From Phyto melanocephala (lineage: Eukaryota; Arthropoda; Insecta; Diptera; Rhinophoridae): a DNA stretch of 64,000 bases. The notes beneath the pieces were generated by a model. The model did not search any database, was not told the DNA's origin, and saw nothing but the letters and a program-made list of their open reading frames with translations. The stretch covers positions 122,848,333 to 122,912,332 of the forward strand of contig OW799233.1 in NCBI GenBank assembly GCA_941918925.1, given 5' to 3'. The translations under genes and the position numbers were made by a program. Below, piece by piece: positions 1 to 12,146 of this stretch (position 1 is the first letter of the stretch; each line of letters begins with the position of its first letter).

Positions 1-948
1 TTTTAATTGTTTTTGATAAATTTCGTTTTACTGTTTTATTACACTATTTATATTTTTCATTTGGTACGGTCAATTGTTTGAGATTGGTTTAAAAACGAGT
101 TCGGAATTTATCAAAATATTTCAAAAAAATTGTTTGAAATCGTTTGGAAAACGATCGATTTCCATCACACACCTGATAAATAAATTCTTATTTCCATTTG
201 TATATCTGAAAATCTACATTTGAGACATAAATGTATTCGAAAATGCTTTATAGATAGAGGAGTCGATTTAGAAAAACCAGTACGTTCTTTTATTCACAAA
301 GGGACCTACGAAGTTTGACATCTCATATAAAAATGATACGTTATAGAGGAGCTCTTGGTAGCATGTAAGCGCTTTTTCGTAGTAATGATTTTTCGGTATA
401 TTTTCAAGCAAACTCCAACTTTCTCAGAGCTTTACCAAAAAAAATATGTTATAAACTCTATAGTTTTCAAATAAATTAGCGATCTATTGTAACATATAAT
501 ATTGTATATATGAGTTATATTTCAAGGGTTAATTATAGATGATCTTTGTTTCACTTGGACTTTTACCGGCACAGATATAGATTTATTTAATTAAAAAAAC
601 TACGTTTTCTAAAGCTAAATCCAGTTTTCTTAAAGTTTTTCATAAATAATTATTTAAACAGAAAACCACGTGTTTCTCAAATTTTCTTTCTAAACGTTTA
701 CATATATAAAAATCCCTTCATCTCAGCCTCTGTATAACTATTGAACTTAAAATCTGTGGACTTTTAACAAGACAACTTATTCCGAAATTTAAAAATTTTA
801 ATGAAAACTTAAAAATTAACTCCAAACCAAAAAAAAAATAATTTGAATTGATTATGTTGGCTATAATAATCTGTAGCCTAGATGCAAATTGCTATAAAAA
901 ACCCGGTATTTTGTGGACTACTTCTAATAAACAAAAATTTTAGTAAAA
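1..948. other. AT-rich sequence without a recognisable gene
   Basis: No coding exon, RNA gene or clear element boundary was seen. Positions about 130-180 resemble, in inverted orientation, positions about 13105-13145 inside the nested hAT-like element (shared TCAGGT.TGTGATG and ACGATCGATTT), so an old fragment of that repeat may lie here. Confidence 0.35.
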
Positions 949-2765
949 AAAGTAAGAGTGCTGAATTCAGTCGTGTTGAATCTGATTATACCCTTCCCCA
1001 TAATCTATTTAGGTATATTGACTAAAACGTAGCGTATCCTAGATGTCGTGTTTATATTTTACGCTATTTTGTCCTATTTATTCCAACATTCTCTTTGATA
1101 CCCTATTGACGGAGCTAGGAAAAAAATTCTGCCATTTTGGTTAACTTTCTCATACTTAGTTTATTGTATTCTACGGCTCAAGATCTTTTATTTGACACCA
1201 ATATTGTGGGGATTGAAGGGGACAAAGTCGTAAATACTATATATGACTCTTATAAACACCATTTTACTTAGGATGTAGGAAAAAATCAAGACGGATTTTA
1301 ACTTGTGCATAATTTTAAATTGCCTTACTGGTCAAGTCTTTTTATTTGAGTGGATTAAAGAGGACACTTTTTTTAAATACTAGATTTGGCCTATATTTTA
1401 ATTTATTGTACATGATTTTGTAGTGGCACCCATGACAGGTTTTAAATTTTTTTATATATTTGTGTTATGTTTGGTGTCTTTAACGTGTCCAAAAATTACA
1501 TAGGAACTTGGAAAACAATTTTAGAATATGGACATTTGCATGAGTATGTAAACCACGACTGTAAAAATAAAAACTCTTTAAAGTTTTTCAAATATAAGTT
1601 TATTGATAAAAAAAAAAAACGCAGGTATTAAGAGCTTATTAAATTATTTTAAGAGCAATAATAAGAGTTATTTCTGATTATCATTTTGACTTATTTTAAA
1701 GACTTGCAATCAACTATTTTTTTAGCGACTAAATTGTAAACATAAATTGTAATTGTAAATATGCTTTAAAATTAAAGTTACAACAACAATTAACAAGATC
1801 CATAAGAAAAAAAATATAGAGTCCAATTAGCGGAATTATTTTTTTTTTATTTCTCTTGAATGTTATCTTAATGTCACGTACGTAAAGAAAAAAAATTATT
1901 TGTCTCCGTCATTCGTATTTTAACAGTCGCAAGAGCACCTTATTTAGAGTTTAACCATAATATAAATTTTGTTACGTAAGAATACTATTAGAGAAAAATC
2001 TGTCACGTACGATATCTCACTAACGATTTTAAATTGAGTTCATTATAAAATCATTTAAAGATTGTTTTCAATTAAGTATGATTTTAGATGAAATATATTT
2101 GGTTTGGTGTAAAAAATTAAAAAAAGAAAAAATACCTCCCAAGATTCGCAGATTTTTTCATATTTCCATATAAACCTCAAATGACCTTCTGTTTTATGTC
2201 ACGTACGATATATTCTTATTTTTCTGGATATTTTAGACAACAATGATTCAAATATAATAAATATTTTTTTTTTAAATAAAGTATCCTTTAAATGGAACAT
2301 AGAGATCTAATTTTGTTTCAGTCACTCTTACTTTTGCAAAAAATAACTCCACTTTATAGGAGTACAAATGTCATGTATGATGACATGAAAATGCCCATAT
2401 AAAACTTTATTGATTAGTATTCGATTTATCAAAAATTGTTTACGAATATCTATCGAGGAATATTTTATCTATAAATAGTAATAAACGTGTCTATAAAGTG
2501 AATTAGGCCTGAAAAGTTTTAACTTTTGTGTTAAAAATATGGGAAAAAGCAAAGACGGTCGTGTGCCTTGTGAGGCAGTTGTGCGATTCATTTCCGAGTA
2601 TTCATACATACTTCATACAGGTTTGTAGCACATGTGGTTGCTTCTAAAAATAGATTTCAACCAATATACAGACGGATATAAGGACAATGCTCAATCGACT
2701 TTCTTATTCAAAGGCATTCAGAAGGTACAATCTATGGGGTCGGAATTAATATTGTAGAAATAAAT
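949..2765 (+). mobile_element. Diverged hairpin-headed repeat, subgroup C
   Basis: It begins with AAGTAAGAGTGCT followed by a decayed hairpin (attcagtcgtgttgaat) and TATACCCTTCC, the head seen in at least seven places in the window. Positions 1050-1460 hold degenerate modules of about 130 bp matching 60200-60700 (phrases such as CCTATTGACGG and TTTATTTGA..CCA). Positions 2530-2765 match the tail of 61080-61290 (TACAGG, TGGTTGCTTCTAAAA, TATGGGGTCGGAA). The middle, 1500-2500, is not explained and contains repeated TCACGTACG motifs. No coding capacity. The outer limits are approximate. Confidence 0.45.
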
Positions 2766-3690
2766 ACACTTTTAAGTTATTTCCTTTTTTTACGAAACTT
2801 AAAGATTTTCTTATCTCAAATTTAGATGTTTTGCAGAAGTCCACAGATATACATACATATGTATATGTGTATAAGATATGTATGTCAGTTGTAGAAAGTT
2901 TTTAGCAAGTTTTTATTTTGTAGTATGTATTTTAAAACAAATTTTATTTTGTAATAATTTAATTACGATTTACCACTTATTTAATAATGGGTTATTATTT
3001 TCACTTAATAGAAGCAAAACTTAAAAGAAATTTTATTTATATTGAAAATTCAGTTTAAACCTGCTAAAAGGTAAAAAAAGTAAATACAAAGCAATTCTTA
3101 TTGCAATGCTTTTAACAACTTATTTTTTCCATCATATGAATTACGTTTTTTTATATGTAACTTTAACTAGAAATTTTTCTAGTAGAATGTAGTTTTACCA
3201 TAATAAAAAACAAAAAACTAAAAGTCACACGCTTAATATCCTTTTCAAGTATAATAATTTCCACTTGTAATTTAATCAAGGACATGTGTTTTAAATCAAG
3301 AAGTACAACAACATATGTACATGTGCTTCCTACTCAAAACATGGAAATATGAAAATAATAAAAAACACCTTGACTTTACATTTACTTGTTATTAAAACTT
3401 CTAAACTAACTAAACAACATTATCCTAAAGGAAAGGACTAGACTAAAAGGATCACTTAAAAATTCCCACAGTAGTTAAATGCTACATGCATGAACACTTG
3501 GATTTTATTATTGCCTTGTAGCAAGTAGCTTGTTACTAAAGGTCATTGACAGTTGTGGCAAGTGAAAGACAGAGGAGTAGCACTTCAAATTGGTGTTGAC
3601 AGTTTATTTTAAATAATTGCTTTTTTCTAAGTGCATCAGCAACATCATGCTCAGATTTCATATTTTTATATATTTTTTTTAAATTTATTT
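2766..3690. other. AT-rich sequence, nothing recognised
   Basis: I see no gene, tRNA or element termini here; there are only A/T tracts and short ATACATAC runs near 2850-2890. Confidence 0.3.
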
Positions 3691-3699
3691 TGGGTTCTC

Positions 3700-4090
3700 A
3701 ACTTAAGACAACCATAGTAGATGACAAGCATCAAGCAGAAAAGTAATTATGAATTTTGTCAATGCTGGAAAACAAGCAGGTGGTATGGCTTTATAATTTA
3801 ATGAATTTTTTAAAGAATATATATGCAAGTATGTATTAGATATTGTTTTTATTTGAAATCTTAATTGTATGTACTCTATAATAATGTTTTTAAACTCTTC
3901 AACTGTTGTGGGATTATTGCTGTTCACTTTCGATTTAAAATTACCCTACAAAAATAGTCTAAAGGTGTCAAATCACACACTCTTGGTTTCCAATTTACTT
4001 GTGCTCTACGAGAAATAATGCGATTTTTTAACTTTTCTTTCAAAAGATCCATTGTGCCTCTTGATGTGTGGCAAATGTCACCATCTCGTT
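3700..4090 (-). mobile_element. DD41D mariner-like transposase fragment (C-terminal half)
   Basis: The minus strand reads QRDGDICHTSRGTMDLL then CDLTPLDYFL, followed by VNSNNPTTVEEFKN. The two underlined acidic positions are Asp in the RDG motif and Asp in PLDYF. I count 41 residues between them, the spacing of rosa-type DD41D mariner-like elements. The first catalytic Asp and the N-terminal helix-turn-helix are absent, and a stop follows YFL where the family normally has Trp. This is a dead 5'-truncated fragment, unrelated to the host genes. Confidence 0.7.
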
Positions 4091-4105
4091 GAATCTACAA
4101 GAATC

Positions 4106-4932
4106 TACCCTTCACCAGTAGTGCAAGAGGTATATATAGCTTTGTCACTACATTTTTAATTTCCAAAATATTTTCTTCCGAACTCATAAAGTATATATTT
4201 TCTGAAAGCTTATGGACTAGGAGATTTTATTGAAATATGTCCATCTGTTCGTGTGTTAGTTAAAATCAACTATTATAAGTCCCCAGATTTATCAAAGATC
4301 TGAATGTGACATGAATCGCTATATAGCGCAATCGTCCCATAACTTTCTGATATATAAGCGAATAAGCACTACTGCCTCTATTTTACCCATGTTTTACCGT
4401 AAAAACCAAAATTTTCCAAACCTAATATATTTTGTAGCCCCATTTGCTACTATTTATAGATATGATATGCCTCTAGTACTATTCGCCTACAAAGATATAG
4501 TACGTAATAACGAATTTAAATTTCAAGATGGTCGCCACTACAAAATAACTTTAATAAATTTTTATATAGGTCAATTTTAATACTTATAAATTTACCCCTT
4601 TAAACAACCTCAATATTAATGTCAAATGAAAGCGTTTGACCAGCAGCATACAGTTAACTATGAAAAAATTTAAATCGAAGATGGCGTCCAAAACAAAATG
4701 GCGAATATTTTATTTTATTAACCCCATCAATATGGGTATCAAATGAAAGGACTTGACAAGTAGAACAGATTGAACTAAGTTAAAATACATTATCTTTGAT
4801 CTTTGACATTGGAAATAATAAAGCAAATTTTCTTATAATATTTAAACCAAAATCTAGGCTAAGCTACGATATGGTAACTATAGATGGGTATTATCGGATA
4901 AGGCACTGCCGAATATAGCATTCTTACTTGTT
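4106..4932 (-). mobile_element. Hairpin-headed repeat, subgroup C, inverted copy
   Basis: On the minus strand the copy starts at the CAAGTAAGAATGCTATATTCGG head (seen on the plus strand near 4905-4932) and ends at TATACCTC near 4130. The half hairpin GCACTGCCGAATATAG is still visible. The interior has modules with GATGGCGTCCAAAACAAAAT and AAATGAAAGG.CTTGAC that recur at 17850-18150, 37850-38300 and 60200-60700. The 89-residue open frame at 4311-4580 lies in these modules and is a shadow, not a gene. Confidence 0.55.
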
Positions 4933-5523
4933 AGAACTATATTTGTATATATATTGCCAATATATAAATTAAATATTTTTACGATGTTAATAGATATTAT
5001 AAACACTAGACCAAACTGTCAGCGGCCGGTTATAGTACCAGCAAATGATTAATATTGTAGTTGAGCGTACTAACCTTGTAAGCCTCTGCACACTTTTATA
5101 TAATGCTTTAAAAACACCTAAACCCTTAATTCTTAAACAAATTGTTTTTTTTCTTCGTCAAACTTTACATAATTTATTGTATAAACTGTGGCAATAGAAA
5201 TGAAAAAAACAGAAATTTATTAATAATAAATTTTATTTTTTTCTAAACTTCGGTTTAAAAAATTGAAAAAAATAAGAGCTATGAAATAACAATATTTAAA
5301 TAAAAATTACAAAATAACCTCCTGCACAGATTAATTTCAAAACATTACAGCGTAAAGACGGACAGTAGAACAGACATATTTACAGACTTGTACACTAACA
5401 ATCGGCAATTCAATAAATATTTATAATTAAGGATGAGCTGGTAAATGGATGCAATAATAGATTGCATGTGAACAACAAAAATAACAACATCAGAAATAGT
5501 ATTAATAACAACGATGAATAAAA
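4933..5523. other. AT-rich spacer, nothing recognised
   Basis: No gene, RNA or transposon terminus was found between the two flanking repeat copies. Confidence 0.3.
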
Positions 5524-6495
5524 TAAGTAAGAGTGCTATATTCGGCCGTACCGAATCTTATATACCCTTCAAAACGTGTAGTCATGCAATAACAATAATT
5601 TGTATCACCATTCATCTCATATAAAATACGTACATACATACATATAAAAAACATACATATCAATGCCTTACTACGGTTTTGACTTATTCATATCAAACGA
5701 TTGTTTTATGCTTTAACTAAAAAAGATTAGTATATAATTACTACTAATATACATAAATACAATAAATTCCTTAATAATTACATTTAAACTTTTAACCAAA
5801 CACCGAAGTATAAAAAGATTAACCGTTTTTTTTTTTCTTTCCTGAAAAATTATTTTTTTTCAACATACGAGGTTGGGGAAGTAAGGCATCGATATATAAA
5901 ACCATTCCATTGTAACAAAAAATTAAAAAAAAAATAGAAAAAAAGATATAAAAACAATTAAAAAAAATTAAAAAAATAATAATAATATAAAAATAAATAA
6001 AATAAATTAAAAAAAATAATAAAAATATAAATAATAAATAAAATTAAAAATTAAAAAGAAAATTTTTTTGGCTCAGCTGGGATTCAATGCCACGGTTACT
6101 CTAACCAGTATACACGTTTGTATGTATGTATGTTGTTGTTGTAATGTTGTTTTTGTGAAGAAAAAATCGAGGTGGTCGTGGGTTGTTGCTCATATCTCAG
6201 GGGTTTATGTACCGATGTTTCTGATTTTCAATACCGATCTACTCCCGAATATTTCTGATATTTTAATACCTCACCCGGGTCCAAGCGATATCTGGGGGCT
6301 TCAAAAAGTTGATTTCAACATACACACGGACAGACGGTTAGACGGACAGACGGACAGACTGACAGAGCTTAATCGACTCCCCTATTCATAAGATTTCAGA
6401 AAATATATACTTTATGGGGTCGAAAATAAAAATTGTAGAAATTTCACACGCAGTGACAAACCTATATATACCCTTTTTCACTGTGTGAAGGGTAT
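5524..6495 (+). mobile_element. Hairpin-headed repeat, subgroup B, with a MITE inserted
   Basis: The head AAGTAAGAGTGCTATATTCGG is followed by a near-palindrome (ATTCGGC CGT ACCGAAT) and TATATACCCTTC. The tail contains a CGGACAGACGG tract, CTTAATCGACTCCCCTATTC, TATACTTTATGGGGTCG and ends in TGTGTGAAGGGTATAA. It aligns end to end with 57239-58032 and with 63291 to the window edge. An A-rich tract of about 130 bp (5925-6065) sits at the same point in all three. No transposase is visible, so it is non-autonomous. It carries a precise MITE insertion at 5660-5892. Confidence 0.75.
5660..5892. mobile_element. TA-flanked MITE (Tc1/mariner-type target) with inverted ends
   Basis: The ends are TCAATGCCTTACT and AGTAAGGCATCGA, flanked by TA on both sides. 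The subgroup B copy at 57239 reads straight through this site (ACATACATATATAAAA), giving a paralogous empty site. The interior (TTAACCAAACACCGAAGTAT and neighbours) matches 36613-36873, where the inverted repeats are longer; this copy has lost about 25 bp next to its left end. Confidence 0.8.
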
Positions 6496-7261
6496 AAAAA
6501 CAAGTACAAATTGTACCGAATTAAAAAATACACTTTTTAATTTTGAAGAAAGTCCTATAAAAGGAATTAGCTAATCATAAATAATCAATCCCTCTTTTTA
6601 TTCCCAAATTATATTACAATTCCAAGCGAAGTACAACTATAAGAAAAGGTGTTCCAAAACCCATAGCGCAGACAACCTAACTGTATATAAGGTAATAAAC
6701 ATAGTATTTATATATTTACAAACTCAAATAAATATTCGCATATAAACGTATTAAAATTAATAAGAAGATATATACTCTTTATCATTTAGACCTTCAATTT
6801 ATATGTATTCTTCAAATCACTTAAAAACGTTTCACTAAAAACGTGACCGTTTTCAAACAAAATTAATATGAAATTTTCCCTTCAATTTATCACATTAAAA
6901 ATTTAAAATTAATTAAAACAATAAACTACATCCCTCCAACACTCGACAACAAGAACCAAGTTCTGCATCATTTAAATAAATGGTAATTTATTTTTTTTTT
7001 AAATGTCAATAATAATGTTACAACAACATGCATACATACATACGAACTACGCAAAACTTACACCCATACTTCATCAAACACAAACATACACACAAATAAA
7101 TATAAATATTTTTTTAAGTATGTAAATGCATATTATTGGGCTTTTGACGTAACAACTTATTTAGATTTTTTAAATATTTCAGAACAGCAAATAAATTAAC
7201 AAATTAGAAAAAATTTAGTTAAGTTGTTTATACCCTTCTCAATGAATGTAAGGGTATATAT
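6496..7261. other. AT-rich spacer with a repeat-end fragment
   Basis: Mostly featureless. At 7229-7260 there is TATACCCTTCTC...GTAAGGGTATAT, the facing terminal sequences of the hairpin-headed repeats with almost no interior, immediately next to the hAT-like copy. Confidence 0.35.
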
Positions 7262-7940
7262 TAGGGTGATCGACTCGGTTTTACAACCGGTGGAAACCCC
7301 GGTTTTCTCCTCTTTCAGCTGGCGGTTTTTTCTAAATGTGGATTTTTCAAATATCGAATACACCGGTTTTTTTATCAGAAAAACCCAGTTTTTTATTTGT
7401 TTAGTTTCTTTTCATATATCTTTGTAACCAATCGTACCATAGTATATTTAATACGCGAAAAGTTTCAAAAAATCAGAAAATAAAAACTATTAAATATTCT
7501 TCCATAATATTGTAAGAAATTTATTTGTTGTTTAAAAAACAAATGTAAAATAAGAAAAATAATTAAGCTTAAATTTTATTTTTTATAGGCTATATAAGCC
7601 TAACATTAAAAGTTAAAGGTAATTGAAGCATAAACTTAGCTGATCAATCACTTTTAGGTAAAAAGTGTAGTCACAATAAAGAAAAACCAATAATCTCTGT
7701 TTCCAGATCCTTATTTTAATTAATGGCATTGAGTGTTTGTCAACTTAAATTTCAATTAAACCATCGAACAAACTAGTTTATGCCTATATTTGTATGTCTG
7801 TCATGGGTATAAGAAAGAATTTTTAAAATGAAATTTTAAAGATTTTCTCTCTAGCCTTTAAAATGTATTTTAAATTACAGAAATCATTTCAAACAAAATA
7901 CGTAAGTGCATATTAGTTAAAAAGAACTATTTAACATTTA
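7262..7940 (-). mobile_element. hAT-like element, truncated second copy
   Basis: It starts with TAGGGTGATCGACTCGGTTT and matches the reverse complement of 13590-14116 and then 12510-12660, including AACCGGTGG and TACACCGGTTT subterminal motifs. It lacks the 918-bp insertion found in the other copy and so supplies the empty site (GTATGTCTGTCATGGGTATA near 7794). Homology stops at about 7940 where an A-type repeat begins; the far end was not found beyond 10110. The 67-residue frame at 7224-7427 is a repeat shadow. Confidence 0.7.
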
Positions 7941-10109
7941 AACAAGTAAGAGCACTATATTCGGCTGTGCCGAATCTTTTATACCCACCACCAATTTTGT
8001 GTACATTTAAATCACAATATTTATTATTTTGTTAATCGCTTTGGAATAATCTCTTTATAATAAATTATGTATCACTTTCTTTGTAGAGGGTGGTTAAATT
8101 TTAAGGGCCCATGTTGAAAATTAACTACACCTAGTCTTTAAATTTGTTTTCTGCATTTTATTTGACATTTCTCAATCTCAAACTTACTCAATTTGATCCG
8201 TGGAAAGACACGCAAATGAGCAACGCTTTTAAATATTAAAGATTTTTATAAAAATGGGCGTTCAAATCAAAATGCATTTTGGGCACTTTGTGATTCTTTT
8301 GATCAACATAATTGTTCAAATTCGTCCCAAATCGGGAGAATTGTAAAAAATATTTAAATTTCTGCAAAACAGGTCTGTATAATATGTTGGAAAATCTGTA
8401 AATGCCTTCTTAGTTCGTTGAATGGGAACAATTGCTGTTTTTTGCGATAGCGTGGCAAAAGAGCAGTCAACCTCGACTCATCATCATGCCCAACAATTTA
8501 ACGTCAACATTGTCATTGAAAATTTAGACCATCAGATTGAGGAGTGGCGCCAAGGATGGGGGAAGGCTATTTGGCCGATACTTTGTTAAATACATAATTG
8601 AACCATACAAATATTATCATTACAAAAAGAAATAGTAATAATTTCCTAAATAATTTGTGTTTTATTTAAATTCAACATCGGCCCTTAAAATTTAACCACC
8701 CTTTATAACTTCGATATGCTACTAAAATGCTTTTGTAAATGAAGTCTTTCAATGAAAGTGGGCGTTAAAGTAGGCGTGTCAATAAAGTTTCTGCTAATAA
8801 ATACAATTTAGATATTTCAATATAGTCCTTTATTTTCCTAAAAAACTTTGTCAATAGAGAATTTACATGAATTTAAGATAAACCGTTATATGGGAAGTAG
8901 GCGTGGGCGTGTCACTTAAACTTTTTGGCACAACAATAACATTGATAAGAAGGATAAATGTAGCAAATTTCATTATCATACCTCTAATTTGATCGGTTTT
9001 ATGAGCTTTTAAATTTCATCAACGGTAGATAACGTGAAAAGTGGGCGTTATAGTAGACGTGTCAAAGTTATTCTTGCTAATGAGTACCACTTAGATATTC
9101 CAATGTAGTCCTTTAATATTCCAAAATCTTTATTAATAGAGAAATTATATCAATTTCAGTAGAAACGTTATATGGGAGGTGGGCGTAAAAGTGGCGTGGC
9201 ACCTTAATTTTCCGGCACAGTAATGAAATTGCATAGAAGGATATACGTAGCAAATTTGATCATCATACCTCTAATTTTGACGGTTTTATGAGCTTTTAAA
9301 TTTCATTTACGGTAGATAACGTGAAAAGTGGGCGTTATAGTAGACGTGTCAAAGTTATTCTTGCGAATGAGTACAACTCAGGTGTTTCAATATATCCTTT
9401 TATTATTCCAAAATCTTTATTAATAGAGAAATTATATGAATTTTAGTTAAAACGTTATATGGGAGGTGGGCGTAAAAGTATGCGTGGCACATTGATTTTC
9501 CGTTACAAAAAAGCGTCTCACCAAAAAGCAAAGTGTGCAAAATTTCAGAGTCATACATCCAATTTTGTTGCTTTTATGACGTTTTTGTTTTTAAATATAC
9601 CGAAAAATACACTGTGCGGTATAAATTTTCGTACATTTTGACCGATAACTCCTTTCCTAATGCATGGATTTAGGTAATTTTCGAGGAAAAATATTGTTTT
9701 TACTCAGGAAATATATATTCGAAGTTTAATGAGTCTACGTTAATACGTTTGGACACAATTCAATTTTATTCGATGTTCGACAGACACGGTTTTTTCGACC
9801 TATTCTTGCTTTACGAGCTATAACTCTCTTCCTTATATTCCGATTTATCCCATTTTCAATACATTTTCAAAACAAACCTTGTGTATAAGAAAGATTCTGG
9901 CAAAATTTGAGCCCCCTAACTTTTTTGGTGCGACCTCTATCGTGCTTTCAACAGACGGACAGACGGACGGACATAGCTAGATCGTCATCAAATCAAACCC
10001 TGATTCAGAATATATATACTGTATGGGGTCTAAAATGGATATTTCGATGTGTTAAAAACGGAATGACAAAATGAATATGCCCCCACCATTTTTTTGGTGG
10101 CGGGTATAA
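7941..10109 (+). mobile_element. Hairpin-headed repeat, subgroup A, copy 1
   Basis: It begins AACAAGTAAGAGCACTATA with the perfect hairpin ATTCGGC-TGT-GCCGAAT (7959-7975), then TTTTATACCCACCACC. It ends CACCATTTTTTTGGTGGCGG followed by GTATAA, so the two ends are themselves inverted. The interior has a nested TA-flanked element (8086-8703), then several diverged blocks of GTGGGCGTTAAAGTAGGCGT type spaced about 150-250 bp, and a CAGACGGACAGACGG tract. Copies 2 and 3 are at 24554-26332 and 43811-45689. No transposase frame was seen. The 60-residue frame at 9459-9641 recurs in copy 2 only as part of the repeat. Confidence 0.8.
8086..8703. mobile_element. Nested DD41D-type mariner derivative in A copy 1
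   Basis: Terminal inverted repeats of about 32 bp (one mismatch inside) start GAGGGTGGTTAAATTTTAAG and finish CTTAAAATTTAACCACCCTT, and TA lies directly outside each end. The terminal AAGGGTG after TA is the same as at the ends of the mariner-like element at 50631-51374. Near the right end GGCTATTTGGCCGATA...TAA could be the last codons of a decayed transposase, but no full domain is readable. Confidence 0.75.
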
Positions 10110-11459
10110 TAAAAAAATATTATATAAATATTTAATTACTTATAGAAAATATTATTTTTTTTTTTTTGCTTAAAGAGCAAATATGAATTTGCTTTTCAGA
10201 ATGACTTTTTATATATATTTTAATTGTCAAATATATTACCGCAATTAGGACACACTCGTTTTTTTGCACAATAAATTAGCTGTCATGACATTTCAGAAAC
10301 ATTTTAACTTTTCTCAATTTTAGATCAAGCATTTATGCTTGCTGAGATATAACGGTTACGTAAAAAAATTTGATGGTCCCTCAACTTCACACAAAAACTT
10401 CATTCAAAAAAACCAGGTGTTTAAAAAAAAGAAACAAATTTTCCCAAAACTTATGCTCAAATAAATAAAATCCAATGAAAAATCAATAATATGTAGAAAG
10501 TAAAATACAAAATGTTGAAATTTACATAAATTATCTAAAAGACATAATTTAGTTAAAAGAGGATGCCGTTGCTGATCAAGGAAACAGCGTACAAGTGTAT
10601 TCTTGTGTAAACAAATTTCTTTTATTTTCACTAGTCGTTGAAACTCCCAAAGAAAAACCAATAAATTTTTACATCTAAACACATGGTTGTTCCATTAAAG
10701 GAACGAAAAGCAAAACATAGAAATCAATATGTTTTATTTTAAAATTAATTAGTTTGGGAAATTTTACTTAAAAGTACGTTACGAAACGAAAAAAAAAACA
10801 ATTAAACTTTTTTGTTAGCAATTGTATGCATTAAAGGAATTTTCCTTCAAAATTAAATCCTTAAAAGGAATTTTAAACAAAATCTCGTTTTTTTTTGTGT
10901 GACAAAAATAAGAGAAAAGTATTTAACGTAGTACTTTCACAAAAAAAAAACTATAAATATACTTTTGGTTTAACGGTGTCAGTGTGGTTAAATATACTCA
11001 TTGTGGAGTGTTGTTGGTGGATAAGTGTGTTTGCGTTATGGTTCTATGAGTATGTGAAAATTTCGACTACAAACAATTAAAAAGTTTAAAGAATTTTTAT
11101 AACAAATAAAGTCACACAATAAACAAAACAAAAAGACACTTTCGAACACAGAGGCAGGACCTCAACAACAAGATTAAACAAAACGCACTTATACATACCC
11201 ACACGTATAGAAAAAAAGTCGCATTTATGTACATGGAATAAATAATGCAAGGGAATAAAATAGTAACAATAGAAGTTTCAACAAATAGATGTGAATAGAA
11301 TGCAAAAAGTACAGTGGAACACAAGGAAGCCAAATGATAACAATACTTCTTAATATATTTTTCTGCCTTAATTTTATATTTTAGTGAAATTTTTTTAAGA
11401 AAAAAATTATATTAGCACAATGTCAATTTCTCTTCGTTATAACTCTTCTCTCAATAACC
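10110..11459. other. AT-rich sequence, nothing recognised
   Basis: Open frames of 60-90 codons occur on both strands (10404-10682, 10895-11080, 11112-11333), but none has a recognisable domain, and none has flanking splice or promoter evidence. I regard the stretch as non-coding. Confidence 0.3.
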
Positions 11460-11805
11460 TCGTCGTAGTGTTGCCAAGATTTCAGACTTATTGTTATACG
11501 CGGTTTTGTTTCGGATGACTTCTTTGATATTTAAACTGTTTGTTTTTCTTTTAGTAATTATTTTTCCGACTATTTTTAAAAGTATGATAGCATATAGGAG
11601 CATTCGCAGCATATGGAGTCTTCAAAATATTGATTTCAACATACAAACGGCCAGGCGGAAATCGTTTAATTGTCATTCCTATTTATTAGCTATCAAAACA
11701 TATATATGTACGCAATGGTGTCGGAAATGAATATTGTGTAAATAACAAACGGAATGACAAAGCTATATATTCCCCTTGCCAAACTGGTGAAGGGGTAAAG
11801 GGTTT
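11460..11805 (+). mobile_element. Tail fragment of a hairpin-headed repeat
   Basis: The phrases AAAATATTGATTTCAACATA, GTCGGAAATGAATATTGT, ACGGAATGACAAAGCTATAT and GGTGAAGGGGTAAA match the tails of subgroup B (for example 57860-58030). The head is missing. The 79-residue frame at 11491-11730 lies wholly within it and is not a gene. Confidence 0.5.
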
Positions 11806-12138
11806 TAAGAAAAATTCAAAATTCATACTATTGCGTCAGTCTTTTTTATCTATTTATGGTTCCGCATTGTATGTATGTACATAAGTACTTATGTATAATG
11901 ACTAGAGAGGTACTCGGACATGGTTCAAAGATAAATTTTTTTTATAACTTCAGTACTTTTCAATTCTTTGAAGCTTTATTCAAATCTTTAATTTGTCCAC
12001 GTTATTGATTTTTAAGAGTAAGAAGCAGTTATGGATTAACTGAATATAATTTTTCCACAAACATTTTTAGAATGAAAGTTTAGCTTATGAGATTACAATT
12101 TTTCTTAAAAAATAATATTTTTTTTTAAGTGAATATAA
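11806..12138. other. AT-rich spacer, nothing recognised
   Basis: No gene or repeat terminus seen. Confidence 0.3.
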
Positions 12139-12146
12139 GTATGTAT

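Noticed and set aside
7959..7975. Hairpin ATTCGGC-TGT-GCCGAAT as a Helitron 3' hairpin
   Set aside because: The expected CTRR/T terminus does not follow at 10-12 bp in either orientation, and the other end does not begin with TC in the copies compared.
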